A stretch of DNA of 64,000 nucleotides from an uncultured Marinicella sp. (GCA_947502925.1 CANNBS010000002.1:151079-215078); one strand, 5' to 3'. Shown: positions 21,459 through 31,157, counted from the first letter of the stretch. Notes: generated from the letters alone by a model not told the origin. A program made the numbers and translations.

Positions 21459-22202
21459 ATGATGGATTCGCAATTAAACGAATTAACCATGATAATGATT
21501 GGCGGTTTTTTAATGAGTGCCATCGCATTAATCGGGGGGATAACTACTGTATTACGCCCTGCCACCCTGGATAAATTGATTTTACCGTTTGTCTCCCTGG
21601 CAGCCGGCACCTTGCTGGGTGGGGCTTTTTTTCATATGATTCCCCATGGCTTTGCAGATTTTGAACCGTTGACAGCTTCCATCTGGTTAGTGGCCGGTTT
21701 TACAATATTTCTTGGATTAGAGCAATTTTTACATTGGCACCAATCCCATCAGGTTTCTGACAGGAAGCGGCAACCCATGGCGTATTTAATTATCATCGGC
21801 GATGCCATTCACAATTTTATTGGTGGTCTCAGTATAGCCAGTACGTTTCTCATTAACCCACAAGCCGGTATGGTGGCCTGGATCGCCGCTGCCGGTCATG
21901 AAGTCCCTCAGGAACTGGGTGATTTTGGTATTTTGGTTCATGGTGGCTTTCCTCGTCGTCAGGCTTTGCTGTGGAATTTTATATCTGCTCTGACTTTCCC
22001 CCTGGGAGCGTTCACAGCGTATATTATTTCCCAACAATTTGATGTGACGGGATTGGTTCTATTCGGTGCCGGGAATTTTATTTATATTGCGGCCTCTGAT
22101 CTGATTCCTGAAATTAAAGCCCACAATCGATTGCTGGCTGCCACCGGCCATTTTAGTCTGTTTGTTGTGGGTTTAATGCTGACACTGTTTCTTGCCTTGT
22201 GA
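21459..22202 (+). CDS. ZIP-family divalent metal transporter
   Basis: The 247-residue membrane protein has about eight hydrophobic segments and the two ZIP metal-site motifs: HNFIGG in TM4 (GDAIHNFIGGLSIA) and HEVPQELGDFG in TM5. A short His-rich cytoplasmic loop (HWHQSHQ) precedes TM4. ZIP proteins import zinc or other divalent metals to the cytoplasm. The start has AGGA upstream, and an intrinsic terminator lies at 22331. Confidence 0.92.
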   Translation: MMDSQLNELTMIMIGGFLMSAIALIGGITTVLRPATLDKLILPFVSLAAGTLLGGAFFHMIPHGFADFEPLTASIWLVAGFTIFLGLEQFLHWHQSHQVSDRKRQPMAYLIIIGDAIHNFIGGLSIASTFLINPQAGMVAWIAAAGHEVPQELGDFGILVHGGFPRRQALLWNFISALTFPLGAFTAYIISQQFDVTGLVLFGAGNFIYIAASDLIPEIKAHNRLLAATGHFSLFVVGLMLTLFLAL

Positions 22203-22330
22203 TAAAGCTGTACATCGGTTTGAAATGGTCAGAACATATAAGAATAAAAACAGACAGTACGATGGGTTATGATAATGATGACTCATAAATACCCGCAATA
22301 AAGACTGAAAAAATAATAATTAGACATGTT

Positions 22331-22351
22331 TGGTGTTGAACACCATTTTTT
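22331..22351 (+). terminator. Intrinsic terminator after the ZIP transporter
   Basis: TGGTGT (22331-22336), TGA loop, ACACCA (22340-22345), then six T residues. It abuts the stop of the convergent regulator gene at 22351. Confidence 0.65.
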
Positions 22352-24597
22352 CACTTCAGTCTATTTTGGATTCTGTTGAATACATCTTGTTCTGTTGTTC
22401 GCCACATATCGTTGGCGAGTTGTTGACATTGTAAAATGGTTTCATAGGCTTTTAGGCCTTGATTTAACGCTAAATAGGCTTCTGCCTTTAATCGTAAATA
22501 AGGCACTGCAAAAGGCTTGTGTGGCTCTGATTCCATTAATACATTCAGTGCCATCTGATAATTGTCTTGTTGCAAATAATAATCAGCCATTAAATTATTG
22601 GCGGAAATTATGGATTCATTGTCTTGAATTTTACCGGCACTTTGTTTGGCTTTTTTCAACGTGTTAAATGCCAGCTCTTTTGAACCTGTTAGCCATTGAT
22701 AACGGGCTTTTTTAATGTCTAATGCAGGCTGCATTCGAGATTCATTATTTTCATCAATGTGGCTTTGTATCACATTGATTTTATCCAGCAAATCGTCCGT
22801 TATTTCTTGATCCAACCATAAATCTATTTGCATTAAATGGGCTTTAATTTGTCGTCTTTTATCTTCAGTCTGAATGGCCAGTTTTTGATATTTTTCTAAA
22901 TACTGCTTAGCCTCCTGCCAGCGGTATTGCACCCTCGACATATCAAAAAAAGCCCGCAAAGCGGATAAATGCATGGCCTTATATTTTATCTGAATTGCAA
23001 TCTTAAGAAGACGGTTGTTATAAGTCCATGCTGACTCATGTTTTCCTTGGACCATCAGAGTATAAATTAACTCATTAAGAATGGCGCCCTCACCCAATGC
23101 ATAATCGACATCAGACAGTGTTTCCAGAGCCTGATGAAGCCGTTCTTCTGCTAAATGATAGTTTGCCTGGTGATTAGCTATTCGTGCTAACAAGGTCAAA
23201 ATACGGGCCGTACCAACTGTGTCTTTGTTGAGCTGAAAAATACGAAGTGCCTGCTCTGCGTTAAGACCGGCGTTTTTAATGTCGCCCTGTTGTTGTAATA
23301 AACTGGCTTTGGCTGCGAATATTTTACCCAATGAGTACGAATATTCTTGTTTTTCAGTGGTGTCAATGATGGAGTCAAATACCTTCAGAGCCGCTTGAGG
23401 TTTATTCATACTTCGTAATAATGTGGCGTATTCATATTGGGTGTTATGCCATAGTACAGGAGTCACCTTATATGCTTGTTGGAACATGCCTTCATAAATA
23501 TCGACTGCCGCTTGTAACTGGCCATTAATACGTAAAATTCTGGCTTTTAAGGCATGTGCTGACAACTTTATACTGGCTAATGAGTCCACTGAAAGTAACA
23601 CTTTAATGTGATTATTAGCCTCATCATTATGGCCCATGGCATGGTATGTTTCTGCTAACTTTAAACGGGCTAAATTGAAATATGGTTGTTCCTGGATGGC
23701 GAGCTTAAAAAGTTCAGCTGCTTCTGAAAACTGGTGGCTACTTAAGCGATGTAAACCACGAACATATAAATTGACGACCGTGCCATCATCTGGAAATAAG
23801 CTTCTTTTACTTAATTGTTCAAACTGCAAAGCTTTCGCCAGAATTTGACCACTTTTCAGCAATAAAGCATGTTGATTGTCAGCATAAATAATTTGTTCAA
23901 CCAAAACATGTTGTGCTTGAGTCACTTCTATTAACCACGCCATATTTTTATCGTTGTTTGGTTGGTCTTCAATGGCTGATATTTTTATAAGGGTTAATTG
24001 CGGATTTAGCTTTTGCTGGTTTTGAATAAACTCAACAGTAGATAAAAATTGGGGTCGCTCAATATTATTAACGACTTGAGCTTGATTGGAAAAAGTTAAA
24101 ATCTGCTGTAAATATTCTCCTGTTGATCGCATGGAGTCAGGATCTAAAGATTCAGGTAATTGCATCACTACATTGGGTGCAGTGGTTTGTAAGTGCTCAG
24201 TGTTTTGAAGGAAGTGATAAACATAAAGAATCAGGCTTATGATGAAAATCACTGTAGCCGTCAGGACCCAAGGTCGTTTCTTAACTGCATATTTATGCCG
24301 GTGCTCAGCGATCCATTTGATGCCTTGTCCGTAAACAGATTCTATAAAATCATCCTGGCAGTATTCCGCTAATTTTTTCTTTAAAGTAAGTACTGTCTGA
24401 TCGATGGTATTACCGCTAACAACCCGGTTTTTCCAGACGTGGGTAATTAAATCATCTTTACTATGAAGCTGTTGCGGATTACTAACCAAAAACGACAGTA
24501 AATCATAAGTGCGTTTTGTTAATTCAACACGCTGACCTTTAAAAGTCAGTTCTTGACTGTGAGTATCTAATTGAAAGCCTGAAAAGTAGTGTTTCAA
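22351..24597 (-). CDS. CadC/ToxR-like transmembrane regulator with TPR-rich periplasmic domain
   Basis: The 748-residue protein has an OmpR-type winged helix at residues 1-97 (LTKRTYDLLSFLVSNPQ, GNTIDQTVLTLKKKL, ESVYGQGIKWI). A single membrane segment follows at about 110-130, then a long helical periplasmic part with TPR-like repeats (AELFKLAIQEQPYFNLARLKLA and many similar helix pairs). This is the architecture of membrane-bound one-component regulators. The start codon is TTG at 24597, chosen because the winged helix begins there (KHYFSGFQLD); no strong ribosome site is seen. The signal is unknown, and the beta-helix gene upstream on the same strand is a possible target. Confidence 0.85.
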   Translation of the reverse strand: MKHYFSGFQLDTHSQELTFKGQRVELTKRTYDLLSFLVSNPQQLHSKDDLITHVWKNRVVSGNTIDQTVLTLKKKLAEYCQDDFIESVYGQGIKWIAEHRHKYAVKKRPWVLTATVIFIISLILYVYHFLQNTEHLQTTAPNVVMQLPESLDPDSMRSTGEYLQQILTFSNQAQVVNNIERPQFLSTVEFIQNQQKLNPQLTLIKISAIEDQPNNDKNMAWLIEVTQAQHVLVEQIIYADNQHALLLKSGQILAKALQFEQLSKRSLFPDDGTVVNLYVRGLHRLSSHQFSEAAELFKLAIQEQPYFNLARLKLAETYHAMGHNDEANNHIKVLLSVDSLASIKLSAHALKARILRINGQLQAAVDIYEGMFQQAYKVTPVLWHNTQYEYATLLRSMNKPQAALKVFDSIIDTTEKQEYSYSLGKIFAAKASLLQQQGDIKNAGLNAEQALRIFQLNKDTVGTARILTLLARIANHQANYHLAEERLHQALETLSDVDYALGEGAILNELIYTLMVQGKHESAWTYNNRLLKIAIQIKYKAMHLSALRAFFDMSRVQYRWQEAKQYLEKYQKLAIQTEDKRRQIKAHLMQIDLWLDQEITDDLLDKINVIQSHIDENNESRMQPALDIKKARYQWLTGSKELAFNTLKKAKQSAGKIQDNESIISANNLMADYYLQQDNYQMALNVLMESEPHKPFAVPYLRLKAEAYLALNQGLKAYETILQCQQLANDMWRTTEQDVFNRIQNRLK

Positions 24598-24756
24598 AAC
24601 ATTTTGTGGATGTGACTACCGCTTAAGCGGGTAAGCAAACGGTCAGTTCACTGATAACAACCTTTTCCAAAACACTTTATTTTACATACTTTATTTCATA
24701 ATACTATGTTGATTTTACTAAAAGAAGGGGGTGAACATCCTTGTTCAAATCATAAG

Positions 24757-26034
24757 TTAGTATAACTGAAAACCATGCTTATAAATAACATCAGAATCCA
24801 ATACATTAATTTCAACAGCACCAATATCACAGCCTGATGCGGGACGAACTTCACCCCGTTGGTCAAGATAGGTACAATAATTGTCGTCAGCTGCGTTATA
24901 GGCCGCACCGGACATACGCGGTATCATGGTTGGGGTGAAACCATAGTCCAGCATCAATGGTTTTAATAAAGGATCACCGGACATAAGGTTTTGGCAAGTC
25001 ACGTTATCAGGACAGCTGTCTGAAAAAACTGAACTGTTTATGGTTGCCGTAGCATTCATAACTAAAATAGCACCATCCGCTGATTGAGAATTTTCCCAAA
25101 AAATTGAATTTATGATGGTCGCCTCACTGGGACTCATTTCGCTGGCAAAATGCTGAATAGCACCACCGGTATGAAACGCATTATTTTTAATAAAACTAGA
25201 ATGAAGAATGATTGGACTATTATCACCTGAATATCCATGTCCATAAATGGCACCACCGATGAAGCCTGTGTTGCCATAAAAAGTGACATTGTTGATTTCT
25301 GTTTGATTTGTTCCTGAAAAGGCGTGATTATATATGGCACCGCCATTATTGTTGGACGAATTAAAGGCAAAAGTTGAGGCGACAATTAAGGGACTGCTGG
25401 TGCCTTGGCCATAGCCATAGTTCATCATGGCGCCACCCATAAATGCATAGTTATGTATAAAAGTCATGTTTGAAATGGTTGGACTGCATTCATTTCCGGC
25501 ACCTTTACCATTACAGAGTAATCCTCCACCTTCATCATCTCGAGGGTTGGCTTGTCCGTCAGCATACCCGGCGGTTACAGTAAAACCATCGATAATGGTA
25601 TCACGCGTGATGGGTCCATTAGCGCCGGTACCATCCACGTAGATGACGTGATAACTATTATCATCTTCTAGACTTAATGAGCCTATATTACCTGATAATA
25701 TACTGGGATATCGACCGGGACTACGTTCAGCCAAAAAAGATTCATCGCCTTCAAAACCACCATAAACTTCGACATTTCGATTAATCAAAAAACTGACACT
25801 GCGATCACCGACATCAGAGGGATAATAGGTGCCTTGTTTCACCCAAATTTCTCCACATGCTGAATCATCTAAAGCGTCATGCAGAGACATGGGTTGTGAC
25901 CAGGAACTGCCATCACCACCACTTTCCGAACTGACATAACATATGATAGCTGCTTGAGACTGGCCATAAAATAAAGTGATAAAAATAAGGCTTATAAATA
26001 ATTGTGTACTTTTACTATTAAATAAATTTGTCAT
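24757..26034 (-). CDS. Secreted right-handed beta-helix protein with DGFE-like C-terminal tail
   Basis: The 425-residue protein has an N-terminal signal (residues 7-28) and then GDGSSWSQPMSLHDAL and EIWVKQGTYYP, the pattern at the start of polymorphic-outer-membrane-protein-like beta-helix proteins. Repeated coils such as SPTISNMTFIHNYAFMGGAMMNYG, each with GGA turns, follow. It ends VIYKHGFQLY, which resembles the IFADGFE tail of the other beta-helix protein in this window (end at 49157). The tail may be a sorting signal, which is an inference. Confidence 0.8.
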   Translation of the reverse strand: MTNLFNSKSTQLFISLIFITLFYGQSQAAIICYVSSESGGDGSSWSQPMSLHDALDDSACGEIWVKQGTYYPSDVGDRSVSFLINRNVEVYGGFEGDESFLAERSPGRYPSILSGNIGSLSLEDDNSYHVIYVDGTGANGPITRDTIIDGFTVTAGYADGQANPRDDEGGGLLCNGKGAGNECSPTISNMTFIHNYAFMGGAMMNYGYGQGTSSPLIVASTFAFNSSNNNGGAIYNHAFSGTNQTEINNVTFYGNTGFIGGAIYGHGYSGDNSPIILHSSFIKNNAFHTGGAIQHFASEMSPSEATIINSIFWENSQSADGAILVMNATATINSSVFSDSCPDNVTCQNLMSGDPLLKPLMLDYGFTPTMIPRMSGAAYNAADDNYCTYLDQRGEVRPASGCDIGAVEINVLDSDVIYKHGFQLY

Positions 26035-26177
26035 CGAATTGATTAGTCCTCACTCTAAATAAAAGAGCTTAAATTCTAATTATCGTGACAGTCTGAAGTA
26101 TGAAAAACCAATGAAAAAGTGATGTAAATGTCAGAAAAACAAGCTTTTGCAGTCAAAAAATCAAATTAAGTGTTCAT

Positions 26178-26214
26178 ACAAAAAAACCGTTACCATATTG
26201 AATGGTAACGGTTT
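26178..26214 (-). terminator. Intrinsic terminator of the small secreted-protein gene
   Basis: A perfect 13-bp stem (AAACCGTTACCAT, 26184-26196, with its complement at 26202-26214) has a 5-nt loop. On the minus strand it is followed by a run of T residues. It lies 20 bp after the stop of the gene ending at 26234. Confidence 0.8.
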
Positions 26215-26233
26215 GAAGCACAGATTTGCGTAT

Positions 26234-26545
26234 TCAGTCAGCTTGACAAGGTTGGACAACAGTCACATTGCCTCCGGCCATAACTGCGTCTACCTGTTGT
26301 TGACAATAAGCCATGGTCGTTCCGGTTAGGGTTAAGTAACTATAAGTATAATAACGCCCATCGGGTCCGTAATGAGGATTGATATATTTGACACGGGCAC
26401 TAAAAGATCCAAATTCAATAATATCGTCACCGGGGCCGACGACAACACCACCACCTGTACAGCCAGTACATATGGCCTGAGCACTGAATGTACCAAACAT
26501 TAAGCTCATGGCGAATGCGACAATAAATAACTTAGTTTTCATCAT
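26234..26545 (-). CDS. Small secreted protein of unknown function
   Basis: The 103-residue protein starts at the ATG at 26545 (MMKTKLF), with AGAGGA upstream; the longer frame to 26728 has no supporting start signal. A clear signal peptide ends at SAQA. The mature part begins ICTGCTGGGVVVGPGDD, followed by beta-strand-like sequence (GSFSARVKYINPHYGPDGRYYTYSY) and ends with a lone cysteine. The family is not recognised. A strong terminator follows, so it is a single-gene transcript. Confidence 0.65.
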   Translation of the reverse strand: MMKTKLFIVAFAMSLMFGTFSAQAICTGCTGGGVVVGPGDDIIEFGSFSARVKYINPHYGPDGRYYTYSYLTLTGTTMAYCQQQVDAVMAGGNVTVVQPCQAD

Positions 26546-26828
26546 AATTTTTCCTCTTTTAAAAAGTTGTTTAATTAAGCGCTTAACAGAATTGATAAGC
26601 AGAGGTTCATTTAAGTACGAATTTAAAGTTAAGTTAAGAAATGAGCTGGTAAAGTTTGGTAAAAAGTTAATATTTGTCAATAATATCAGATAGATAGTCA
26701 ACAAAGCTTCATCTCGCACATTGGCCATTGCGTTTCGACGTGTTGTAATATGGCAATCATTGAAGCAATCATTGCAACAGCCTGCAACACCGGTATTGAA
26801 ACAAAATTAATTTATCATTTCCCCTGTT

Positions 26829-28670
26829 TTATTTCTTCGGTTTTCTGCCCGACTTTTTCCGGCCTTTTTGTTTGGCTTTTTTCCGGGGTTTACGATTGGA
26901 CGACTTTTCTTGCTTGCTTTGACGATTGTGGGTCTGATTTTCAGCACCCTCTAATTTCTTGATTTCGCTTTTACGACCGCATAAACGGGCTTTCCACAGA
27001 ATATCCATGATTTCTTTGGGCATATCCGCCGGTAGATCGACGGTGGTGATCTGGTCATAGATATCGATTTGACCGATGTATTCACGGTCTAATTCAGCTT
27101 CATTACAAATCATACCGACAATATTACTCGGCTTAACACCCTGCTCGCGGCCGACAGCCAGTTGAAATCGTTCCATCTCAATATCAGGATGCTCCAGTAA
27201 AGGCACCGGTTTTGGATCAATAAAATCATCACCTGAGTTTCCCCGGCCTCGGCTGGAGGATTTAATGTTATCCGCGTCATGATTAAATCCGGTTTTAACG
27301 CCTTTATTGCGGTCATGTTTTTCGCCTTTGGTCTCAGTGAGCAACAGACCCTTATCGCCGTGAATCATATAAGCCAAAGCCGCTGAAATGCGTTTCGGAT
27401 CAAAGTCAGTTTCAGATTCAAATTCAGATATTAACTGGTGATAAATCGATAAATCTTTGGCTGCCAGGGTTTCGATGATTTCATTTTTAAAACGCTGCAT
27501 GCGGTTGGCATTAATGTCATCAACCGAAGGCATATTCATCGCCTCGATGGGCTGTTTAGTGGCTTTTTCAATCATCCGTAACATCCGTTGTTCACGTTTA
27601 GTGATAAACAAAATCGCTTCACCCGAACGCCCCGCCCGGCCGGTTCGGCCAATCCGGTGAACATACGACTCAATATCATACGGAATGTCGTAATTAATCA
27701 CATGGCTGATCCGATCCACATCAAGCCCACGCGCCACCACATCGGTACCAATCAGGATATCAATGGCCCCGTTTTTCAGTTTAGCCACCAGACGTTCGCG
27801 CTGCTTCTGCACCATATCGCCATTTAAAGCTTCGGCTGAAAACCCGCGCGCCTGCAGCTTTTCAGCCAGTTCTTCGGTGGCCATCTTGGTTCTGACAAAG
27901 ATTAGCACGCCATCAAAATCCTCGACCTCTAACACCCGCGTTAAGGCTTCAAGCTTCTTTAAACCACTGACCATCCAATAACGCTGATTGATGTTCTTGG
28001 CGGTGGTGGTTTTGGTTTCAATTTTAATATCCACCGGCTTATTAAGGTGATTCACCGCAACTTTCTTCACCTGCTTCGGCATGGTCGCAGAAAACAAGGC
28101 GATTTGTCGGTCTTTCGGCGTGTGGCTTAAAATCCAATCCACATCATCGATAAAACCCATCCGCAACATCTCATCGGCTTCATCCAACACCAAGGTGCTT
28201 AATTGATCCAGCTTCAAAGTCTTACGGCGCATATGATCCATCACCCGGCCCGGCGTACCCACAACAACCTGAACACCGCGTCTTAACTGCTTTAATTGAA
28301 TGTCATAACTCTGACCACCGTAAATCGGCAGGACATGAAAGCCTTTGATATGACGGGCATAGGTCTGAAAAGCCTCCGCCACCTGAATCGCCAGTTCGCG
28401 TGTCGGCGTCAACACCAGCACCTGAACGCCTTTGGCCTTGCTGTCCAAATTCGACAAAATCGGCAACGCAAAGGCCGCCGTTTTCCCGGTCCCGGTCTGC
28501 GCCTGCCCTAAGACATCTTTCCCTGCTAAAATTGGCGGAATACTGGCGGCTTGAATCGGTGAAGGCTGCTCATAACCACTTTCGTGAACTGCTTTAAGAA
28601 CTTCAGAAGATAAGCCCAGGTCGTTAAAGCTTTGTGGTGCATTGTTTTTCGGTTTACTGGATTTTGACAT
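26829..28670 (-). CDS. deaD: DEAD-box ATP-dependent RNA helicase (DeaD/CsdA type)
   Basis: The 613-residue protein (start at the ATG at 28670, MSKSSKPKNN; the longer frame adds 29 residues with no family match) has all helicase motifs: Q motif, AQTGTGKT, PTRELA, DEAD, SAT and HRIGRTGR. A C-terminal DbpA-like RNA-binding domain (RFQLAVGREQGVKPSNIVGMI) and a Lys/Arg-rich tail follow. DeaD proteins unwind RNA in ribosome assembly and cold adaptation. Confidence 0.95.
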   Translation of the reverse strand: MSKSSKPKNNAPQSFNDLGLSSEVLKAVHESGYEQPSPIQAASIPPILAGKDVLGQAQTGTGKTAAFALPILSNLDSKAKGVQVLVLTPTRELAIQVAEAFQTYARHIKGFHVLPIYGGQSYDIQLKQLRRGVQVVVGTPGRVMDHMRRKTLKLDQLSTLVLDEADEMLRMGFIDDVDWILSHTPKDRQIALFSATMPKQVKKVAVNHLNKPVDIKIETKTTTAKNINQRYWMVSGLKKLEALTRVLEVEDFDGVLIFVRTKMATEELAEKLQARGFSAEALNGDMVQKQRERLVAKLKNGAIDILIGTDVVARGLDVDRISHVINYDIPYDIESYVHRIGRTGRAGRSGEAILFITKREQRMLRMIEKATKQPIEAMNMPSVDDINANRMQRFKNEIIETLAAKDLSIYHQLISEFESETDFDPKRISAALAYMIHGDKGLLLTETKGEKHDRNKGVKTGFNHDADNIKSSSRGRGNSGDDFIDPKPVPLLEHPDIEMERFQLAVGREQGVKPSNIVGMICNEAELDREYIGQIDIYDQITTVDLPADMPKEIMDILWKARLCGRKSEIKKLEGAENQTHNRQSKQEKSSNRKPRKKAKQKGRKKSGRKPKK

Positions 28671-28865
28671 ATAAATTGTTGGTGCCTGCTCATCGAAAAG
28701 ATTGAGCGGTTTAGAAAAAAGAGCGCGGATTATATAGTAAGACGCCTGAGATAGCACTGTAAAGCTGCATTAAAACCTCAATGGTTTGCTGATATGTCGT
28801 ATTTTAAATCAGGTACAATACATCAACCTTGCCTGATTTAAGTTTAATGTGAGTTAATTGTTTAA

Positions 28866-29432
28866 ATGAACAAACACCCCAAACCCATACCCGGCGACTT
28901 GGCCATGTGGATTATCATATTTGCTGAGCTTTTGGTGTTTGGCATATTTTTCATTGCTTACGCCATCGTTCGCATTAATAACGTTGAACTGTTCAACGAT
29001 TCTCAGCTCACTATAAACCGCGAGACCGGTGCCCTTAATACAATATTACTGATCACCGCCAGTTACTTTGTGGTCATGGCCATTCATGCGCTGAAAAAGA
29101 ACCTGAGCAAAAAAAGCAGCCATTATCTATATGCATCAATCGCTTGCGGTTCACTGTTCATCCTAATTAAAAGCATTGAATTTCAAGACAAATTTTCTGC
29201 AGGCATCGACATCGGTACCAATACGTTTTATATGTTTTATTTTTTACTGACTCTGTTTCATTATTTCCATGTCATTTTAGGGCTGATGATCTTATTCGTG
29301 GTGGCCATAAAAACCCAGAAAGGCCATTACAACGCTGAGCAAACCCATGCCATGGAAACCGCCGGTTCTTACTGGCATATGGTCGATTTGGTCTGGATTA
29401 TCATGTTTCCATTAATTTATGTGGTCAGGTGA
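28866..29432 (+). CDS. norE: Haem-copper oxidase subunit III-like protein (NorE-like)
   Basis: The 188-residue protein has five to six hydrophobic segments and the subunit III pattern: GDLAMWIIIFAELLVFG at the start, FYFLLTLFHYFHVILGL and TAGSYWHMVDLVWIIMFPLIYV at the end. A stand-alone five-helix subunit III next to a small subunit IV-like gene fits NorE/NorF, accessory proteins of nitric oxide reductase. No norCB or oxidase subunit I/II gene lies in this window, so the enzyme it serves is unknown. Confidence 0.75.
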   Translation: MNKHPKPIPGDLAMWIIIFAELLVFGIFFIAYAIVRINNVELFNDSQLTINRETGALNTILLITASYFVVMAIHALKKNLSKKSSHYLYASIACGSLFILIKSIEFQDKFSAGIDIGTNTFYMFYFLLTLFHYFHVILGLMILFVVAIKTQKGHYNAEQTHAMETAGSYWHMVDLVWIIMFPLIYVVR

Positions 29433-29694
29433 CAAAGTGAATAGATTTTACAACATACATACCCTCTGGATGATGCTGGTTCTGCTGACCTTGATCACCT
29501 ATGGCCTAAGTTTTATAGACGCCAATGGCACGGCCATTATGCTGGTTTTAATCATCGTTGCGTTCGCTAAAGGCGTCATGATTATCCGTGATTATATGGG
29601 CTTAAAAGGCGTGTCCCTGCTCTGGAAAGTCATTATGTATGGCTGGCTATCTGTCGTTTGCCTGGCCATCGTCGTGGCTTATTTAGTTTCATAA
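29419..29694 (+). CDS. norF: Cytochrome c oxidase subunit IV-like small membrane protein (NorF-like)
   Basis: This 91-residue protein has three predicted membrane helices (WMMLVLLTLITYGLSF, AIMLVLIIVAFAKGVMI, WLSVVCLAIVVAYLV) and the AFAKGVMIIRDYMGLKG pattern of the prokaryotic subunit IV family. It overlaps norE by 14 bp if started at the ATG at 29419; a GTG at 29437 is an alternative start. Its 3' end overlaps the convergent lipoprotein gene by 16 bp. Confidence 0.72.
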   Translation: MWSGDKVNRFYNIHTLWMMLVLLTLITYGLSFIDANGTAIMLVLIIVAFAKGVMIIRDYMGLKGVSLLWKVIMYGWLSVVCLAIVVAYLVS

Positions 29695-30215
29695 TCACAA
29701 CCCTCATTATTAAAAATTGAATAAATAAAAGATTTATTATCCTCAACCATCTCATCAAAATTTTTAGCGAGCCCAATCATGGAAACTTTAAAGTCTCCGG
29801 CTTGATTAAAAATATACAAATGAAATTTCTTTTGCCTTATCCAGAAATGCTCTGTTTCAAATTTTTCAAGAATTTGTGGCGACCCAATATGTTCATTTTC
29901 AAATAAACTAACTTCTGAATACGTTATACTACCCACAATCTTTTTACTTAAATAGGCAGTATGTTGATTAAAGTCTTTGACTGCCTTTAAAAATGTTTTC
30001 TTAGGTTTAAATTCACCAACATGAAAAGAATCACCATTTCTTTTTTTCAAAATAATGGCGTTAAGACCATCATCTAATAAATCCATAAATACATAATCCT
30101 TTAAACAGTATTTTATTCTTTCGAATTTATTCTCACGGCTCGGCATGTCTTCTTCAGTACATGAAGTCAGAAATACCATCATCACGATTGTTATAATTTT
30201 TAATTCTGTTCTCAT
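29679..30215 (-). CDS. Putative lipoprotein of unknown function
   Basis: This 178-residue protein starts with a short basic and hydrophobic signal and a lipobox-like LTSC (about residues 16-19), followed by acidic residues, so it is probably lipid-anchored. The rest shows no motif I can name. It is convergent with the NorF-like gene, sharing 16 bp of 3' sequence. Base composition is A+T-rich compared with the preceding genes. Confidence 0.6.
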   Translation of the reverse strand: MRTELKIITIVMMVFLTSCTEEDMPSRENKFERIKYCLKDYVFMDLLDDGLNAIILKKRNGDSFHVGEFKPKKTFLKAVKDFNQHTAYLSKKIVGSITYSEVSLFENEHIGSPQILEKFETEHFWIRQKKFHLYIFNQAGDFKVSMIGLAKNFDEMVEDNKSFIYSIFNNEGCDYETK

Positions 30216-30398
30216 TTAATATTCCGGCAAAGTGTCATGATTGTATAACATGATTGTCTTCAGCAAGCTAATTATACGCCCTAATGATTGACGCCATCCA
30301 GTCCGTGCCGGCGAAGGCCGGTACCCAGTGTCTTTCATAAAAATCATACGTCATAGCTTTATCAATCAATAAGATTACTAACCAAAATAATTAATCTT

Positions 30399-30463
30399 TC
30401 ATAACAATTGCCAACGTCCGGTTTTATCTGAGCCGATGCGCTTGGGTTTTTATTATCTTTTAA
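30399..30463 (-). repeat. Direct repeat, copy 1: 3' end of an AlbA_2-type protein gene
   Basis: Read on the minus strand it encodes KRIGSDKTGRWQLL and a stop, the same C-terminus as found at 31158-31222. The two copies are in the same orientation, about 759 bp apart, and bracket the DinJ/YafQ genes. Confidence 0.65.
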
Positions 30464-30498
30464 TAATTTATACATAAGAACAACGTGCAAACTTATTC

Positions 30499-30527
30499 TT
30501 GTCAATGTTGTCCAAATGAGCTACATT
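30499..30527 (+). promoter_or_regulatory. Candidate sigma70 promoter of dinJ-yafQ
   Basis: TTGTCA (30499-30504) and TACATT (30522-30527) are spaced 17 bp apart, 24 bp before the dinJ start. I did not see a clear LexA box. Confidence 0.45.
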
Positions 30528-30550
30528 ATAGATTTTACAAGATTTAAATT

Positions 30551-30811
30551 ATGGCTAACAATAATTATGTCCGTGCCCGAATTGACAGTGAATTAAAAGA
30601 CGAAGCCAGTGAAATATTGGCCACGATGGGATTAACTGTATCAGACTTTATCCGAATTGGCTTGACCAAAGTAGTCAGAGAACAAGGTTTACCCTTCGTG
30701 ATGCGTGTTCCCAATAAATGTACCCAAACCACATTAGAAAAAAGCGAACGGGGTGAAGAGTTACACCGTGCCAAAGATGCCGATGATTTGTTTGATCAAT
30801 TAGACATCTAA
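30551..30811 (+). CDS. dinJ: Antitoxin, RelB/DinJ family
   Basis: The 86-residue protein begins MANNNYVRARIDSELKDEASEIL and continues with MGLTVSDFIRIGLTKVVREQGLPF, the ribbon-helix-helix pattern of DinJ. The C-terminal part would wrap the toxin. It overlaps the toxin gene by one base (TAATG), and the pair is expected to autoregulate. Confidence 0.93.
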   Translation: MANNNYVRARIDSELKDEASEILATMGLTVSDFIRIGLTKVVREQGLPFVMRVPNKCTQTTLEKSERGEELHRAKDADDLFDQLDI

Positions 30812-31080
30812 TGCGCCAGCCGGTTTATACCAGTCAATTTAAACGCGACATAAAAAAGGCTAAAAAGCGCGGTAAAGACATGGAAAAAATAAAAGAGTTG
30901 ATTCGAATACTTATAGACGGAAAATCCCTTCCGGAAAAATATAAAGATCATCCACTGGTTGGAAATTGGCATAGTTTTCGAGATGCCCACATTGAACCTG
31001 ATTGGTTACTAATTTATAAAATTGACGGGGATGATGTCCGATTCGAACGCACTGGCAGCCACAGCGATCTATTTAACTAA
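30811..31080 (+). CDS. yafQ: mRNA interferase toxin, YafQ family
   Basis: The 89-residue RelE-fold protein has the YafQ features: TSQFKRDIKKAKKRGKDM, the DHPLVGNWHSFRDAHIEPDW segment and the C-terminal RTGSHSDLF, whose His is the catalytic residue in E. coli YafQ. YafQ cleaves mRNA in ribosomes. It is paired with DinJ, and the module is bracketed by direct repeats of a gene 3' end. Confidence 0.94.
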   Translation: MRQPVYTSQFKRDIKKAKKRGKDMEKIKELIRILIDGKSLPEKYKDHPLVGNWHSFRDAHIEPDWLLIYKIDGDDVRFERTGSHSDLFN

Positions 31081-31157
31081 GTTACTTGATATTAGATAAT
31101 CTACAAAAATAATAGTCTAAATTAATAAATGAGTCTAAAAAGGAGAGACATCTTAAT

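Larger units (their letters stand above)
30216..30550. other. 335-bp intergenic with a palindrome, a gene fragment and the TA promoter
   Basis: It holds a GTGCCGGCGAAGGCCGGTAC palindrome near 30305-30324, with flanks reading ATCCAGTC and CCCAGTG (a type different from the CTCGGG family). It also holds a 65-bp copy of a gene 3' end (30399-30463) and a sigma70-like promoter before dinJ. Confidence 0.6.

Noticed and set aside
26546-26728. 61-residue N-terminal extension of the small secreted protein
   Set aside because: The inner start is followed directly by a clean signal peptide and preceded by AGAGGA; the extension has neither signal nor conserved look.
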